Assembly (NCBI GenBank): GCA_045591175.1
Contig: JAZNSI010000062.1
Span: forward strand, 62,001-126,000
Length of the DNA: 64,000 bases
Origin: UBA11524 sp045591175
GTDB taxonomy: Bacteria; Bacillota; Clostridia; Christensenellales; Aristaeellaceae
Reading direction: 5' to 3'
This document shows, piece by piece, positions 33,536 to 40,662 of the stretch (position 1 is its first letter; the number at the start of each line of letters is the position of its first letter). Under the pieces are notes generated by a model. The model made no database searches. It had not been told where the DNA came from and saw nothing but the letters and a program-made list of their open reading frames with translations. The position numbers and the translations under genes are program-made.

Positions 33536-33757
33536 CTACACCTCATTCTTTATTCTATCAGGCACGAACTCCATAATCTCTCCAATATTGACTTCCAGTG
33601 TCGTACATATCCTATATAGCACGGAAAGCGTTACCTCTTCATCTCTACGCAGACGAGTCATGGTGTTAGGAGCAATACCGGATGCCTTTCGCAAATCAGC
33701 TATACTCATTTTCTTATCAACAAGTATTTTCCACAGTCGGTTATAAGAAATTGACAT
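33536..33757 (-). CDS. XRE-family transcriptional regulator of the defence operon
   Basis: A 73-residue Cro/CI-type helix-turn-helix protein: MSIADLRKASGIAPNTMTRLRR forms the DNA-binding unit (about residues 17-38), followed by LSVLYRICTTLEVNIGEIMEF. The start at 33,757 is set by GGAGG nine bases upstream. It is the first gene of the operon, behind a strong promoter and next to a palindrome that could be its operator. It probably represses its own operon. Confidence 0.9.
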   Translation of the reverse strand: MSISYNRLWKILVDKKMSIADLRKASGIAPNTMTRLRRDEEVTLSVLYRICTTLEVNIGEIMEFVPDRIKNEV

Positions 33758-33791
33758 AAACTTTAACCTCCAACATATAGACGTCACCTCA

Positions 33792-33820
33792 ATTATACAC
33801 ATAAAGCTTTACTTGGGCAA
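33792..33820 (-). promoter_or_regulatory. Promoter of the XRE-HEPN-hamA-hamB operon
   Basis: On the minus strand TTGCCC (33,815-33,820), 17 bp, TATAAT (33,792-33,797) preceded by TG. The only clear promoter for the four genes. Confidence 0.8.
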
Positions 33821-33826
33821 GAAGAT

Positions 33827-33844
33827 TTCGCATTTGTATGCGAA
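33827..33844. promoter_or_regulatory. Candidate operator palindrome
   Basis: TTCGCAT TTGT ATGCGAA, a perfect 7-bp inverted repeat six bases upstream of the -35 box. A direct repeat CAACATATAGACG at 33,771-33,783 and 33,872-33,884 brackets the promoter. The self-encoded XRE protein is the likely binder. Confidence 0.55.
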
Positions 33845-33884
33845 GTCCTCTTGCTTCGATGCAGTATTCCTCAACATATAGACG

Positions 33885-34341
33885 CTGCTGCCCTCGATTG
33901 ACTTGCATTGATTTTTGCGGCACATTCAATTTTACCGTGCAAGCTGTCATCATTTTGCCACCGATCTTCCACTCGCTTTTTGTTCAAATACATTAGTGAA
34001 TGATTCCATATTATTTACCTGCTCAAGATAATGTTGTTACATTAGCACCTTTAGGTGCGTAGCCGCATGATCGCATCATGCGTTCCGGGGGGATTGGGGG
34101 GCTGCTCCACCAACAAGCGTTTTGCATTATGGATAGCCATATGCATCGCTTGCCAGTTTGTTCCGCGCATTTGATGTGAGCATTTTACAGCCATAAGGAA
34201 GGTATTCTTATTTGAGCTGTCTCTATTGAACGAATCAATGACGGCAGCTGTACAAAAGGCTATGTGAAAACAGCTGCAGCTTTTCTGTTATGAGAATGAG
34301 TGCGGGAACTACTTGTTGAAATAGTCCTCACAAGTACCAAG
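33885..34341. other. Non-coding region between the two defence-like loci
   Basis: About 450 bp without a convincing gene on either strand. It holds the two-hairpin repeat at 34,044-34,082 and an unusually G-rich run (about 34,086-34,101) just after it. Base composition is mixed, which suggests remnants of earlier insertions. Confidence 0.5.
34044..34082 (+). repeat. Two-hairpin repeat, copy B
   Basis: AGCACC TTT AGGTGC then GTAGC then CGCATGAT CGC ATCATGCG, two perfect hairpins. Similar to copy A at 28,853-28,889, with differences mainly in the loops and outer pairs. Confidence 0.6.
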
Positions 34342-34370
34342 TTGAAGGTTTTGCGGGATAATGCTATAAT
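34342..34370 (+). promoter_or_regulatory. Promoter of the interrupted gene/metalloprotease pair
   Basis: TTGAAG (34,342-34,347), 17 bp, TATAAT (34,365-34,370), 28 bp before the start codon. Confidence 0.78.
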
Positions 34371-34398
34371 ATTATTTGATAAGAAAGGAGAGTCCTTT

Positions 34399-35073
34399 AT
34401 GGAGAGGCAGTTCACCATCCGTCAAAGAACACAATTTGATGAAGAACGGGCACGCAGAATGCTGGCATATGTCTATCCTCAATAATATGATGATGCGCTT
34501 CTTTCTGATGCACCGGATATTGTCTGTGAAAAGCATAGCGTCGGTATTGAGGTTACGTCCGGGCTCAGAGAGGACATCCTGCAGAGCCTGTCCCGCGCCG
34601 CCAGCATTACCGGTAAGACAGATGACGAATTGACAAAAATTGATAAAGTTAATATTCAGAAGGATAGAGTACTGTCCTTCCATACAAATAGCGGCGTGAA
34701 TATTGCTGGAACATGGGCAACTTGGGGCAGCACGTTTGCTCATGAGACGATTCTGAAGAAGAAATGTCAAAAACTGAACAGCCCGCATTTTCGAGTTTTT
34801 GATCATAATGAGCTCTTCATTTTTGCTTGGCTGATTGATCAAGATGAACTGAATGAAGCGATTGAATACATCGCTGGTGGAAAATGGTTCGCAAAAAATG
34901 CGGGATACGTATTTGATACGATCTATATTTTCGATGACAAGGTACTGACTGAGGTAGTTGTGGACGGCATACAGATTATCAGTCATGTAATACCAGCAAC
35001 AATCATGCGTCGCATTTCGGAGGAGTCCTATAACCAGGTATTTGGTTGTGACAAGGATGATGTTCGGAGGTAA
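34399..35073 (+). pseudogene. Unknown gene interrupted by an in-frame TAA (possible nuclease-like)
   Basis: The ATG at 34,399 follows AAAGGAGAG. Codons 1-28 are open (MERQFTIRQRTQFDEERARR onwards), codon 29 is TAA (34,483-34,485), and the same frame stays open to 35,073, 225 codons in all. After the stop it reads DAPDIVCEKHSVGIEVTSG, a PD...IEVT pattern that weakly resembles a PD-(D/E)xK nuclease core. The rest shows no known domain. The long open frame after the stop argues for a recent nonsense mutation, a sequencing error or read-through. It ends 2 bp before the metalloprotease gene, so the two formed an operon. An internal restart at TTG 34,630 is possible but has no ribosome site. Confidence 0.72.
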
Positions 35074-35075
35074 GG

Positions 35076-36014
35076 ATGAGAGTAGAATTCAGAGCGACGA
35101 ACCTATTCGATACGATTCCAGTAAATGAACAAATAAGGGCACGCTACGAAACGGTTATTATGTCTTTCATCGATCAAGTTGGTCAAAGCATCGATGTGTC
35201 CAAGCTTGCAGCTATCATCATTCCGGAGAATTTTGTTTCAGAAGTTATATCGTTTCAGGAATCTATCGGCGAGAAACCATCTGTTACAAAGAATGAACAT
35301 GCAGAAGCATTAGGCAAGATGCTTTATGATAGAAAACAAGATGCCTACTATATTTTCCTTGATAGTTGTATTGCGCAATATATTATGAGTGATGATCTCA
35401 TAACAGTCTTCTCACAAGGGGATAATCAAGATACTTATTTGAACAGGCGAAAGTCTGCACTGAATATGCTCGCGCATGAAATGACGCACATCAGTTTTTA
35501 CGAACGTATTTGGGGAAATGGCGAAGTACGGACAAAATCTATTCTAAGATATCTTTCTGCCATTTTAGTTGATGAATATTGCGCGTGTAGGGTTGCCAAT
35601 TCTCTTGTAATTGATCCTTTGAGCATTTCAAATCAAACGCAAATCTGTGAATTGGAAAAGCTGATTGCGTGTGAACGTGACAGATACAAAGATCAACAAA
35701 CTAATGTCAACCAGTTCATGGGCATTCTCTTCCAGCATGCCGAGCTGATAGTAAAGTATATGGCCTACTATATTGGTGCTCAGCATGGGCAAAAACAGCA
35801 GAATGTGAACTATACAGAGGGGTACATAACAAAAGTGGCACCTATGTTTTCCAGAAGGTTGCATCGCCTATTTGATAATGTAGAAAGCGGAAAATCACCT
35901 GATTTGGTGTCAGTTTCAGATTTAATCATTCAATACTTCGATATTATGGGCATTAAGGTCGTTGAGTATCAATCCGGCCTTGCGGTAGGGATTAAGGACA
36001 AGAGAAGTATATAA
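35076..36014 (+). CDS. Putative zinc metalloprotease (HExxH zincin)
   Basis: A 312-residue protein of unknown family. The zinc motif is HEMTH (His134, Glu135, His138) in NMLAHEMTHISF, with a likely third ligand Glu167 in VDEYCACR about 29 residues later, as in ImmA-like and gluzincin-type proteins. There is no signal peptide, so it is cytoplasmic. The C-terminal half is helical. GGAGG overlaps the upstream stop, so translation is coupled to the interrupted gene. The position next to Hachiman and the AT-rich composition suggest a defence or toxin role, which is inference only. Confidence 0.72.
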   Translation: MRVEFRATNLFDTIPVNEQIRARYETVIMSFIDQVGQSIDVSKLAAIIIPENFVSEVISFQESIGEKPSVTKNEHAEALGKMLYDRKQDAYYIFLDSCIAQYIMSDDLITVFSQGDNQDTYLNRRKSALNMLAHEMTHISFYERIWGNGEVRTKSILRYLSAILVDEYCACRVANSLVIDPLSISNQTQICELEKLIACERDRYKDQQTNVNQFMGILFQHAELIVKYMAYYIGAQHGQKQQNVNYTEGYITKVAPMFSRRLHRLFDNVESGKSPDLVSVSDLIIQYFDIMGIKVVEYQSGLAVGIKDKRSI

Positions 36015-36052
36015 GTGCGGATATGAAATTACTTACGGCTACTCTGTTATTG

Positions 36053-36085
36053 GAGCGCAGGCCTTCTGGCTGGCGCTCTTTTCTG
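36053..36085 (+). terminator. Terminator after the metalloprotease gene
   Basis: GAGCGC (36,053-36,058) with GCGCTC (36,073-36,078) and an inner CC/GG stem, followed by TTTTCTGTTT. Confidence 0.75.
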
Positions 36086-36107
36086 TTTAGTTGATTTTTG
36101 TTATAAT
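36079..36107 (+). promoter_or_regulatory. Possible promoter of the sigma-factor operon
   Basis: A perfect TATAAT at 36,102-36,107 with a weak -35 TTTTCT 17 bp upstream. Confidence 0.4.
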
Positions 36108-36172
36108 TTTTTACCAAACCATAATTCCGCCTTTCCCAATCGTCAGTATGAGTGTAAGGAGGTGAGCAGCAG

Positions 36173-36697
36173 ATGGAAACTGTCAAGGGCCCGGACAGAA
36201 ACCACAACGAGCTATTGATCAGTCTGGTCGATCAATACCAAAGCTCTTTGCTGCGCCTGTGCTTCATCTATCTGCACGATAAAGCATTGGCTGAAGACGC
36301 TATTCAGGAAACGTTCCTGAAGGCACACAAATCCTTATCCTCATTTCGTGGAGACAGCAGCGCAAAAACATGGCTGACGCGGATCGCCATGAACACTTGC
36401 CGCGATATGCGCCGTGCCGGGTGGTTCCGTTACATGGATCGGCGCGTAACGCCGGAGGATCTGCCGCCGGTTCCAGTACATCCGTTTGACGATAGCGATG
36501 CTGATGCACTCGCCCAAGCAATCATCAAACTGCCGGTCAAGCAAAAGGAAGTCATCCTGCTGTACTACTATCACGATATGACGATGAGGGAAATAGCTGA
36601 TACGCTTGGGATCAATGTATCAAGCGTATCGGGACGATTGAAGCATGCGCATACCAAACTGCGCAATCTGCTGGAAAAGGAGGATGCTTATGAATGA
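36173..36697 (+). CDS. ECF-type sigma-70 family RNA polymerase sigma factor
   Basis: A 174-residue sigma factor with region 2 (YQSSLLRLCFIYLHDKALAE, then AIQETFLKAHKSL and WLTRIAMNTCRD) and region 4 (LPVKQKEVILLYYYHDMTMR, then IADTLGINVSSVSGRLKHAH). Region 3 is absent, as in ECF factors. The start at 36,173 follows AAGGAGGTGAG. It overlaps the next gene by 8 bp, and that gene encodes a membrane-anchored protein, the usual layout of sigma and anti-sigma. Confidence 0.93.
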   Translation: METVKGPDRNHNELLISLVDQYQSSLLRLCFIYLHDKALAEDAIQETFLKAHKSLSSFRGDSSAKTWLTRIAMNTCRDMRRAGWFRYMDRRVTPEDLPPVPVHPFDDSDADALAQAIIKLPVKQKEVILLYYYHDMTMREIADTLGINVSSVSGRLKHAHTKLRNLLEKEDAYE

Positions 36698-38177
36698 GAA
36701 TAAGATTCGCACTCAGATTCACAATGCTGTGGATCAGTATTGTGCCAAGTGTGAAGTAAACGATGATCCTTATCTGGCGCAGCGTGTCTTGAATGCATCT
36801 CATGCTTCCCAGATGAAAGGTGGAATTGTTGTGAAAAAGAAGCTCTCTGTTGGTTTTGTGCTGATGATGGCAGCGATGCTGCTATCTGTAACCGCGTTGG
36901 CTGCTGGCATCGTGATGAGCATGATGACCAGCCGTGTGGCTGAAATGGACGCCCAGGGGCAGTTCATGTCCTGGGGATTGGAAGAAAAGCACGCTTTCGT
37001 ACTTGCCATGCGGGACTCCGGCTTCGACATGAATGAAAGTGACTGGGCAATCCTTTCGGACGAAACTCAACCCGATGCTGACCGAGAAGCGGCTGCCGAC
37101 CGCATTGTGCACGAACGCTATGGCGCTGTGCAGGAGGAAGCGAATGCCCAGCGCCCCATGCCTCTGGCTTCCGTCATGGGTGAAGCTCCTGACCCGGTCC
37201 TGATCTTCCGTGAACGTTTCCTGGCTGAGCATCCTGACGCTACCGAATACGACTATATGGATGCGCTGGGTTACTGGCTGCGTGATGAATACTATCCGCA
37301 GTATTTTGCCGCACTACTCACTGAAGAACCCGTAGTAGTAGGTGACACCACGCTGACCAAGGAAATGGCAGAAGAGAGTTTCCGTGGCCATCTGACCGAA
37401 GTGTTCAACTGGCCTGCTTCTATCGTCAATAAGGCTCAGATTGTCAGCGAACAGGATGCACAGAGTGGCGCATGGCATGTGACCACAACCATTGACGCCA
37501 CGGCTCTGAAAGATGCTCTTGGCACCATGATCTGCGATGCCACGCTCGAACATGAGATGATCTCGCTGGAGGGTAACAACTATGTTGTTTCCTACTGGGT
37601 GACCCGTACTGCGAATGGCGGCTGGGAACGTACTGGAAGCCTTGAAACCCTGCTTGCTAATGTCGCAGAAACCAACAGGATTGTTTCTCTGCACACCATC
37701 TACATTGAGGAAGCAGAAGCAATCGGTGTAAAGGCCATTGCCGAGCAATACGGTCTGAGCGATACCGAAGTCAAGAAGTATTTTGTCTACGATGGCGATA
37801 CCTACTGGAATGATCCTTCCTGCGTCCGTGTGGCTGTGCTGCTGCGCACCCGTAACAACTCTGCCGCCCCCTGGGATTACGCTGCTATTGTCAACATGAC
37901 CACAGCACAGGTAGACGATGTGTTTGCAGCCAGCGATCTTCCTGGCAGGGCTGTAATCCTCGCTGAAAACTGGGATAAGCTGCAAGAGAACGATGAATGG
38001 CTGCACTATTACCGCTGGTTCACCACCTGGAATCCCTACGGCAGCGTTGACAACATGCCGCGGGATGATCAGATGGTTATCCGTGTTGCCTTCCAGGAGC
38101 ATGTGAAGAAGCAGCAGGAAGCACTGACTGACCCGAATGAGTATTATCCGCTTCAGATCTTCGCGCTGCCGAACTAA
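36690..38177 (+). CDS. Membrane-anchored probable anti-sigma factor with large outer domain
   Basis: A 495-residue protein: a short cytoplasmic N-terminus (about 50 residues, with Cys18 and Cys21), one membrane helix at about 51-76, and a long external domain rich in acidic and aromatic residues. There is no canonical zinc-binding anti-sigma motif (HxxxCxxC), so the assignment rests on topology and the 8-bp overlap with the sigma gene. The external part is unrecognised and shows two similar WxVTTT/VSYWVTRT strand segments. It probably senses an envelope signal. Confidence 0.65.
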   Translation: MNENKIRTQIHNAVDQYCAKCEVNDDPYLAQRVLNASHASQMKGGIVVKKKLSVGFVLMMAAMLLSVTALAAGIVMSMMTSRVAEMDAQGQFMSWGLEEKHAFVLAMRDSGFDMNESDWAILSDETQPDADREAAADRIVHERYGAVQEEANAQRPMPLASVMGEAPDPVLIFRERFLAEHPDATEYDYMDALGYWLRDEYYPQYFAALLTEEPVVVGDTTLTKEMAEESFRGHLTEVFNWPASIVNKAQIVSEQDAQSGAWHVTTTIDATALKDALGTMICDATLEHEMISLEGNNYVVSYWVTRTANGGWERTGSLETLLANVAETNRIVSLHTIYIEEAEAIGVKAIAEQYGLSDTEVKKYFVYDGDTYWNDPSCVRVAVLLRTRNNSAAPWDYAAIVNMTTAQVDDVFAASDLPGRAVILAENWDKLQENDEWLHYYRWFTTWNPYGSVDNMPRDDQMVIRVAFQEHVKKQQEALTDPNEYYPLQIFALPN

Positions 38178-38190
38178 AACAGAACAGATG

Positions 38191-38223
38191 GTCCGACGTC
38201 AAGCGATTGGCGTCGGACTTTTT
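38191..38223 (+). terminator. Terminator after the sigma operon
   Basis: GTCCGACG (38,191-38,198) pairs with CGTCGGAC (38,211-38,218), followed by five T. Confidence 0.85.
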
Positions 38224-38231
38224 CGTTGCAG

Positions 38232-38260
38232 TTGAAGGAAAAACCGGAATTGAGTATAAT
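38232..38260 (+). promoter_or_regulatory. Promoter of the two-component operon
   Basis: TTGAAG (38,232-38,237), 17 bp, TATAAT (38,255-38,260). Confidence 0.78.
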
Positions 38261-38329
38261 AACAAAGAAGAAGCATATTGCTCTTCTTGCTATTGATCGG
38301 TACATCAACCGAAAGGAAACACAACAGAA

Positions 38330-38998
38330 ATGGTATCGCAGACATATACACTGATGCTGGTCGAAGATGATCAGGCTCTCCGCAGTGGATTGCGTGAACT
38401 GTTTGAACGTGAAGGCTATCACGTTATTGCGGCGTCTTGTGTTCAGGAAGCTCGCAACCTTTTTGATGCACACATCCACCTGATCGTTCTGGATGTCACG
38501 TTGCCCGATGGTAACGGCGTTGCTCTGTGTCAGGAATGGCGTAATCAAGGTATCACTACGCCGATCCTTTTTCTCACCGCCAAGGACGAAGAGTTTGATG
38601 TCGTGCGCGGTCTGGACGCCGGTGGCAATGATTATGTGACCAAGCCCTTCCGCATGATGGAGCTGCTCAGCCGCATCCGTGCGCTGCTGCGTACCAGCCG
38701 CAGTCAGGTTTCCACCACGCTTTCCCGAAGTGGAGTTGAAGTGGATCAGGAACACATGCAGGTTCGCAAGAATGGTGAACCTCTGCAGCTGACGCTGACT
38801 GAGTATCGTATCCTGCTGGCGCTGCTCCAGCGCAACACTATCGTTCCCAGAAACGTCCTGCTGGAAGCCCTGTGGGATGTGGACAGCAAGTTCATCGACG
38901 ATAACACTCTGTCCGTGCATGTGAGCCGGCTGCGTGAGAAGATCGGTGCTGAGCATATCAAGACCATTCGAGGGGTGGGATATCAGTGGTCGGATTGA
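38330..38998 (+). CDS. OmpR-family response regulator
   Basis: A 222-residue regulator. The receiver domain has the acidic pocket (LVEDD), phosphoacceptor Asp55 (LIVLDVTLPDG) and the conserved Lys in VTKPF. The C-terminal winged helix carries LTLTEYRILLALL and LSVHVSRLREKIG, ending in RGVGYQW. It is co-transcribed with the kinase and very likely binds the CGTAAGGTA repeats before the ABC transporter genes. Confidence 0.95.
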   Translation: MVSQTYTLMLVEDDQALRSGLRELFEREGYHVIAASCVQEARNLFDAHIHLIVLDVTLPDGNGVALCQEWRNQGITTPILFLTAKDEEFDVVRGLDAGGNDYVTKPFRMMELLSRIRALLRTSRSQVSTTLSRSGVEVDQEHMQVRKNGEPLQLTLTEYRILLALLQRNTIVPRNVLLEALWDVDSKFIDDNTLSVHVSRLREKIGAEHIKTIRGVGYQWSD

Positions 38999-39867
38999 TC
39001 GCAGCGGTTGTGATCTTGGCGCTTGCGCTGATCGTATTGCTGATCGTGCATCTGCTCCAGCGTCGCCGGATTAAGAGATTAGCAGAGCAGATGGAATCCT
39101 TTCTGGTTTCCGGCAGCGATCTACTCAAATTCTCCGTGCAGGAGGATGCTCTGGCTCCCTTGCAGAACGCAGCTGCCGAACTGGAAAATCAGGTGCTGTT
39201 GGCACGGGATCAGAAGAAGGAAGAACGCCGCGCCACCCGCGATCTGACGGCAGACATTTCCCATCAGCTAAAGACTCCGCTGGCATCCCTGCGCCTGTTT
39301 TGTGAGATGGACGAAAGCGCCCATGCAAACGAGCAGCTTTCTCAAATCGAGCGCATGGAAAGGCTGATCCAATCCTTGCTGCGGCTGGAGCGCCTGTGTG
39401 CAGACGGCTATGAGTTTACGTTTGCCGAGCAGGATATGGCGTCGCTTGTGCGGGATTCCTGGCAGGGACTTGCGTCTGTCTATCCCAATAAGAAAATGAG
39501 AATCGAGGGCAACGCCACCATTCGCTGCGATGAGAAGTGGATGGGAGAAGCGTATCTGAATCTTTTGAAAAACGCTTGCGAACATACGCCGGAGGATGGC
39601 GAGATCACCGTGCATCTGGAACAGAGCGATACAGCGTTCTTCTGCTCTGTTTCTGACAATGGCGGTGGTGTAGATGCGAAGGAGCTGCCCCATCTATTTG
39701 ATCGTTTTTATCGCGCTCACAGTCGGGAAACGAAGGGTGCAGGCATCGGCCTTTCTATCGTCAAGGAGATCATTCGCCGCCATCATGGCAGTATCTATGC
39801 AGAGAACATCCCTGGTGGACTCAGGATGAATATCACCCTCCCGATTCTACAAATGATCCGTACATAA
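38986..39867 (+). CDS. Sensor histidine kinase without extracellular domain
   Basis: A 293-residue kinase with a single N-terminal membrane helix (about residues 2-24) and no outer loop. His93 lies in DISHQLKTPLASL; the N box is NLLKNACEHTPEDG, followed by DNGGGV and GAGIGLSIVKEI. The start is GTG at 38,986 inside the regulator gene (13-bp overlap) after a GGTGGGA site. A kinase lacking an input domain next to an FtsX-type transporter fits the Bce-like scheme, where the transporter is the sensor. Confidence 0.92.
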   Translation: MVGLIAAVVILALALIVLLIVHLLQRRRIKRLAEQMESFLVSGSDLLKFSVQEDALAPLQNAAAELENQVLLARDQKKEERRATRDLTADISHQLKTPLASLRLFCEMDESAHANEQLSQIERMERLIQSLLRLERLCADGYEFTFAEQDMASLVRDSWQGLASVYPNKKMRIEGNATIRCDEKWMGEAYLNLLKNACEHTPEDGEITVHLEQSDTAFFCSVSDNGGGVDAKELPHLFDRFYRAHSRETKGAGIGLSIVKEIIRRHHGSIYAENIPGGLRMNITLPILQMIRT

Positions 39868-39890
39868 GGCGCTGAAACAGGCGCCTTTTC
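39866..39890 (+). terminator. Terminator after the kinase gene
   Basis: AAGGCGC TGAAACAG GCGCCTT followed by TTCCC. It overlaps the last base pair of the kinase stop. Confidence 0.7.
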
Positions 39891-39892
39891 CC

Positions 39893-39950
39893 TTACCTTA
39901 CGAAACCGTAAGGTAAAAGTCACCTGAACGTAAGGTTGGCCTGTTACGAT
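39893..39950 (+). promoter_or_regulatory. Operator and promoter of the ABC transporter operon
   Basis: TTACCTTACG (39,893-39,902) and CGTAAGGTAA (39,907-39,916) form a perfect palindrome. A third half-site CGTAAGGTT at 39,929-39,937 is a direct repeat 22 bp (two helical turns) downstream of the second. An extended -10 (TGT then TACGAT, 39,945-39,950) lacks a good -35, which is typical of activator-dependent OmpR-type promoters. Confidence 0.8.
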
Positions 39951-39975
39951 AGACATGCAAGGAGGTATTTGCACT

Positions 39976-40662
39976 ATGGAAATCATTCGCTCTGAATCTC
40001 TCAGCAAAGTCTACCGTACGGGCGAAACAAAGGTTTACGCCCTGAATAACGTGTCCCTGTCCATTGAGCAGGGCAGCTTTACCGCCATCACCGGCCCCAG
40101 CGGCAGCGGCAAATCGACGCTGCTGCATCTGCTATCCGGTCTTGATCATCCCACCGACGGCAAGGTGATTTATCAGGATGCTGATCTGTACAAGTACAAA
40201 GATAACCAGCTGGCTGTGCTGCGCCGCCGCCGTTTTGGTTTTGTGTTCCAGAGCTATAATCTGGTGCGTGAACTGACCGGCTGGGAGAACATTCTGCTGC
40301 CCGTGATGCTGGACAACCGCAAGGCGGATGAAGAACACCTGAACCGTATCATTGATCTGCTGGGCATCCGGGATCGTCTGTCCCACCTGCCCGGAGCCAT
40401 GTCCGGTGGTCAGCAGCAGCGCATCAGCATTGCCCGTGCGCTGGCCAATAAGCCCGCGATCCTGTTTGCAGACGAACCCACCGGCAATCTGGATGGCAAG
40501 AGCGGACGTGAAGTGCTGACCCTGCTGCGTCAGGTGAACCGCGAGCTGGGCATCACGCTGGTGTTGGTCACCCATGATCTGAACGTTGCAGAACAGGCCG
40601 ACCGTATCATTCAACTGGAAGACGGCAAGATTGCCAGGGATAGCGAGGTGGGGAACGCATGA
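39976..40662 (+). CDS. ABC transporter ATP-binding protein (MacB/BceA type)
   Basis: A 228-residue ATPase with Walker A GPSGSGKST, Q-loop VFQSYNL, signature MSGGQQQR, Walker B ILFADEPTGNLD and H-loop VTHD. The class serves FtsX-type mechanotransmission transporters, often resisting antimicrobial peptides or moving lipids. The ATG at 39,976 follows AAGGAGG. It overlaps the permease gene by four bases (ATGA). Confidence 0.95.
   Translation: MEIIRSESLSKVYRTGETKVYALNNVSLSIEQGSFTAITGPSGSGKSTLLHLLSGLDHPTDGKVIYQDADLYKYKDNQLAVLRRRRFGFVFQSYNLVRELTGWENILLPVMLDNRKADEEHLNRIIDLLGIRDRLSHLPGAMSGGQQQRISIARALANKPAILFADEPTGNLDGKSGREVLTLLRQVNRELGITLVLVTHDLNVAEQADRIIQLEDGKIARDSEVGNA

Noticed and set aside
33885..34341. 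Additional defence gene between the two loci
   Set aside because: No frame longer than a few tens of codons with a plausible start on either strand; hairpins and mixed composition suggest remnants.
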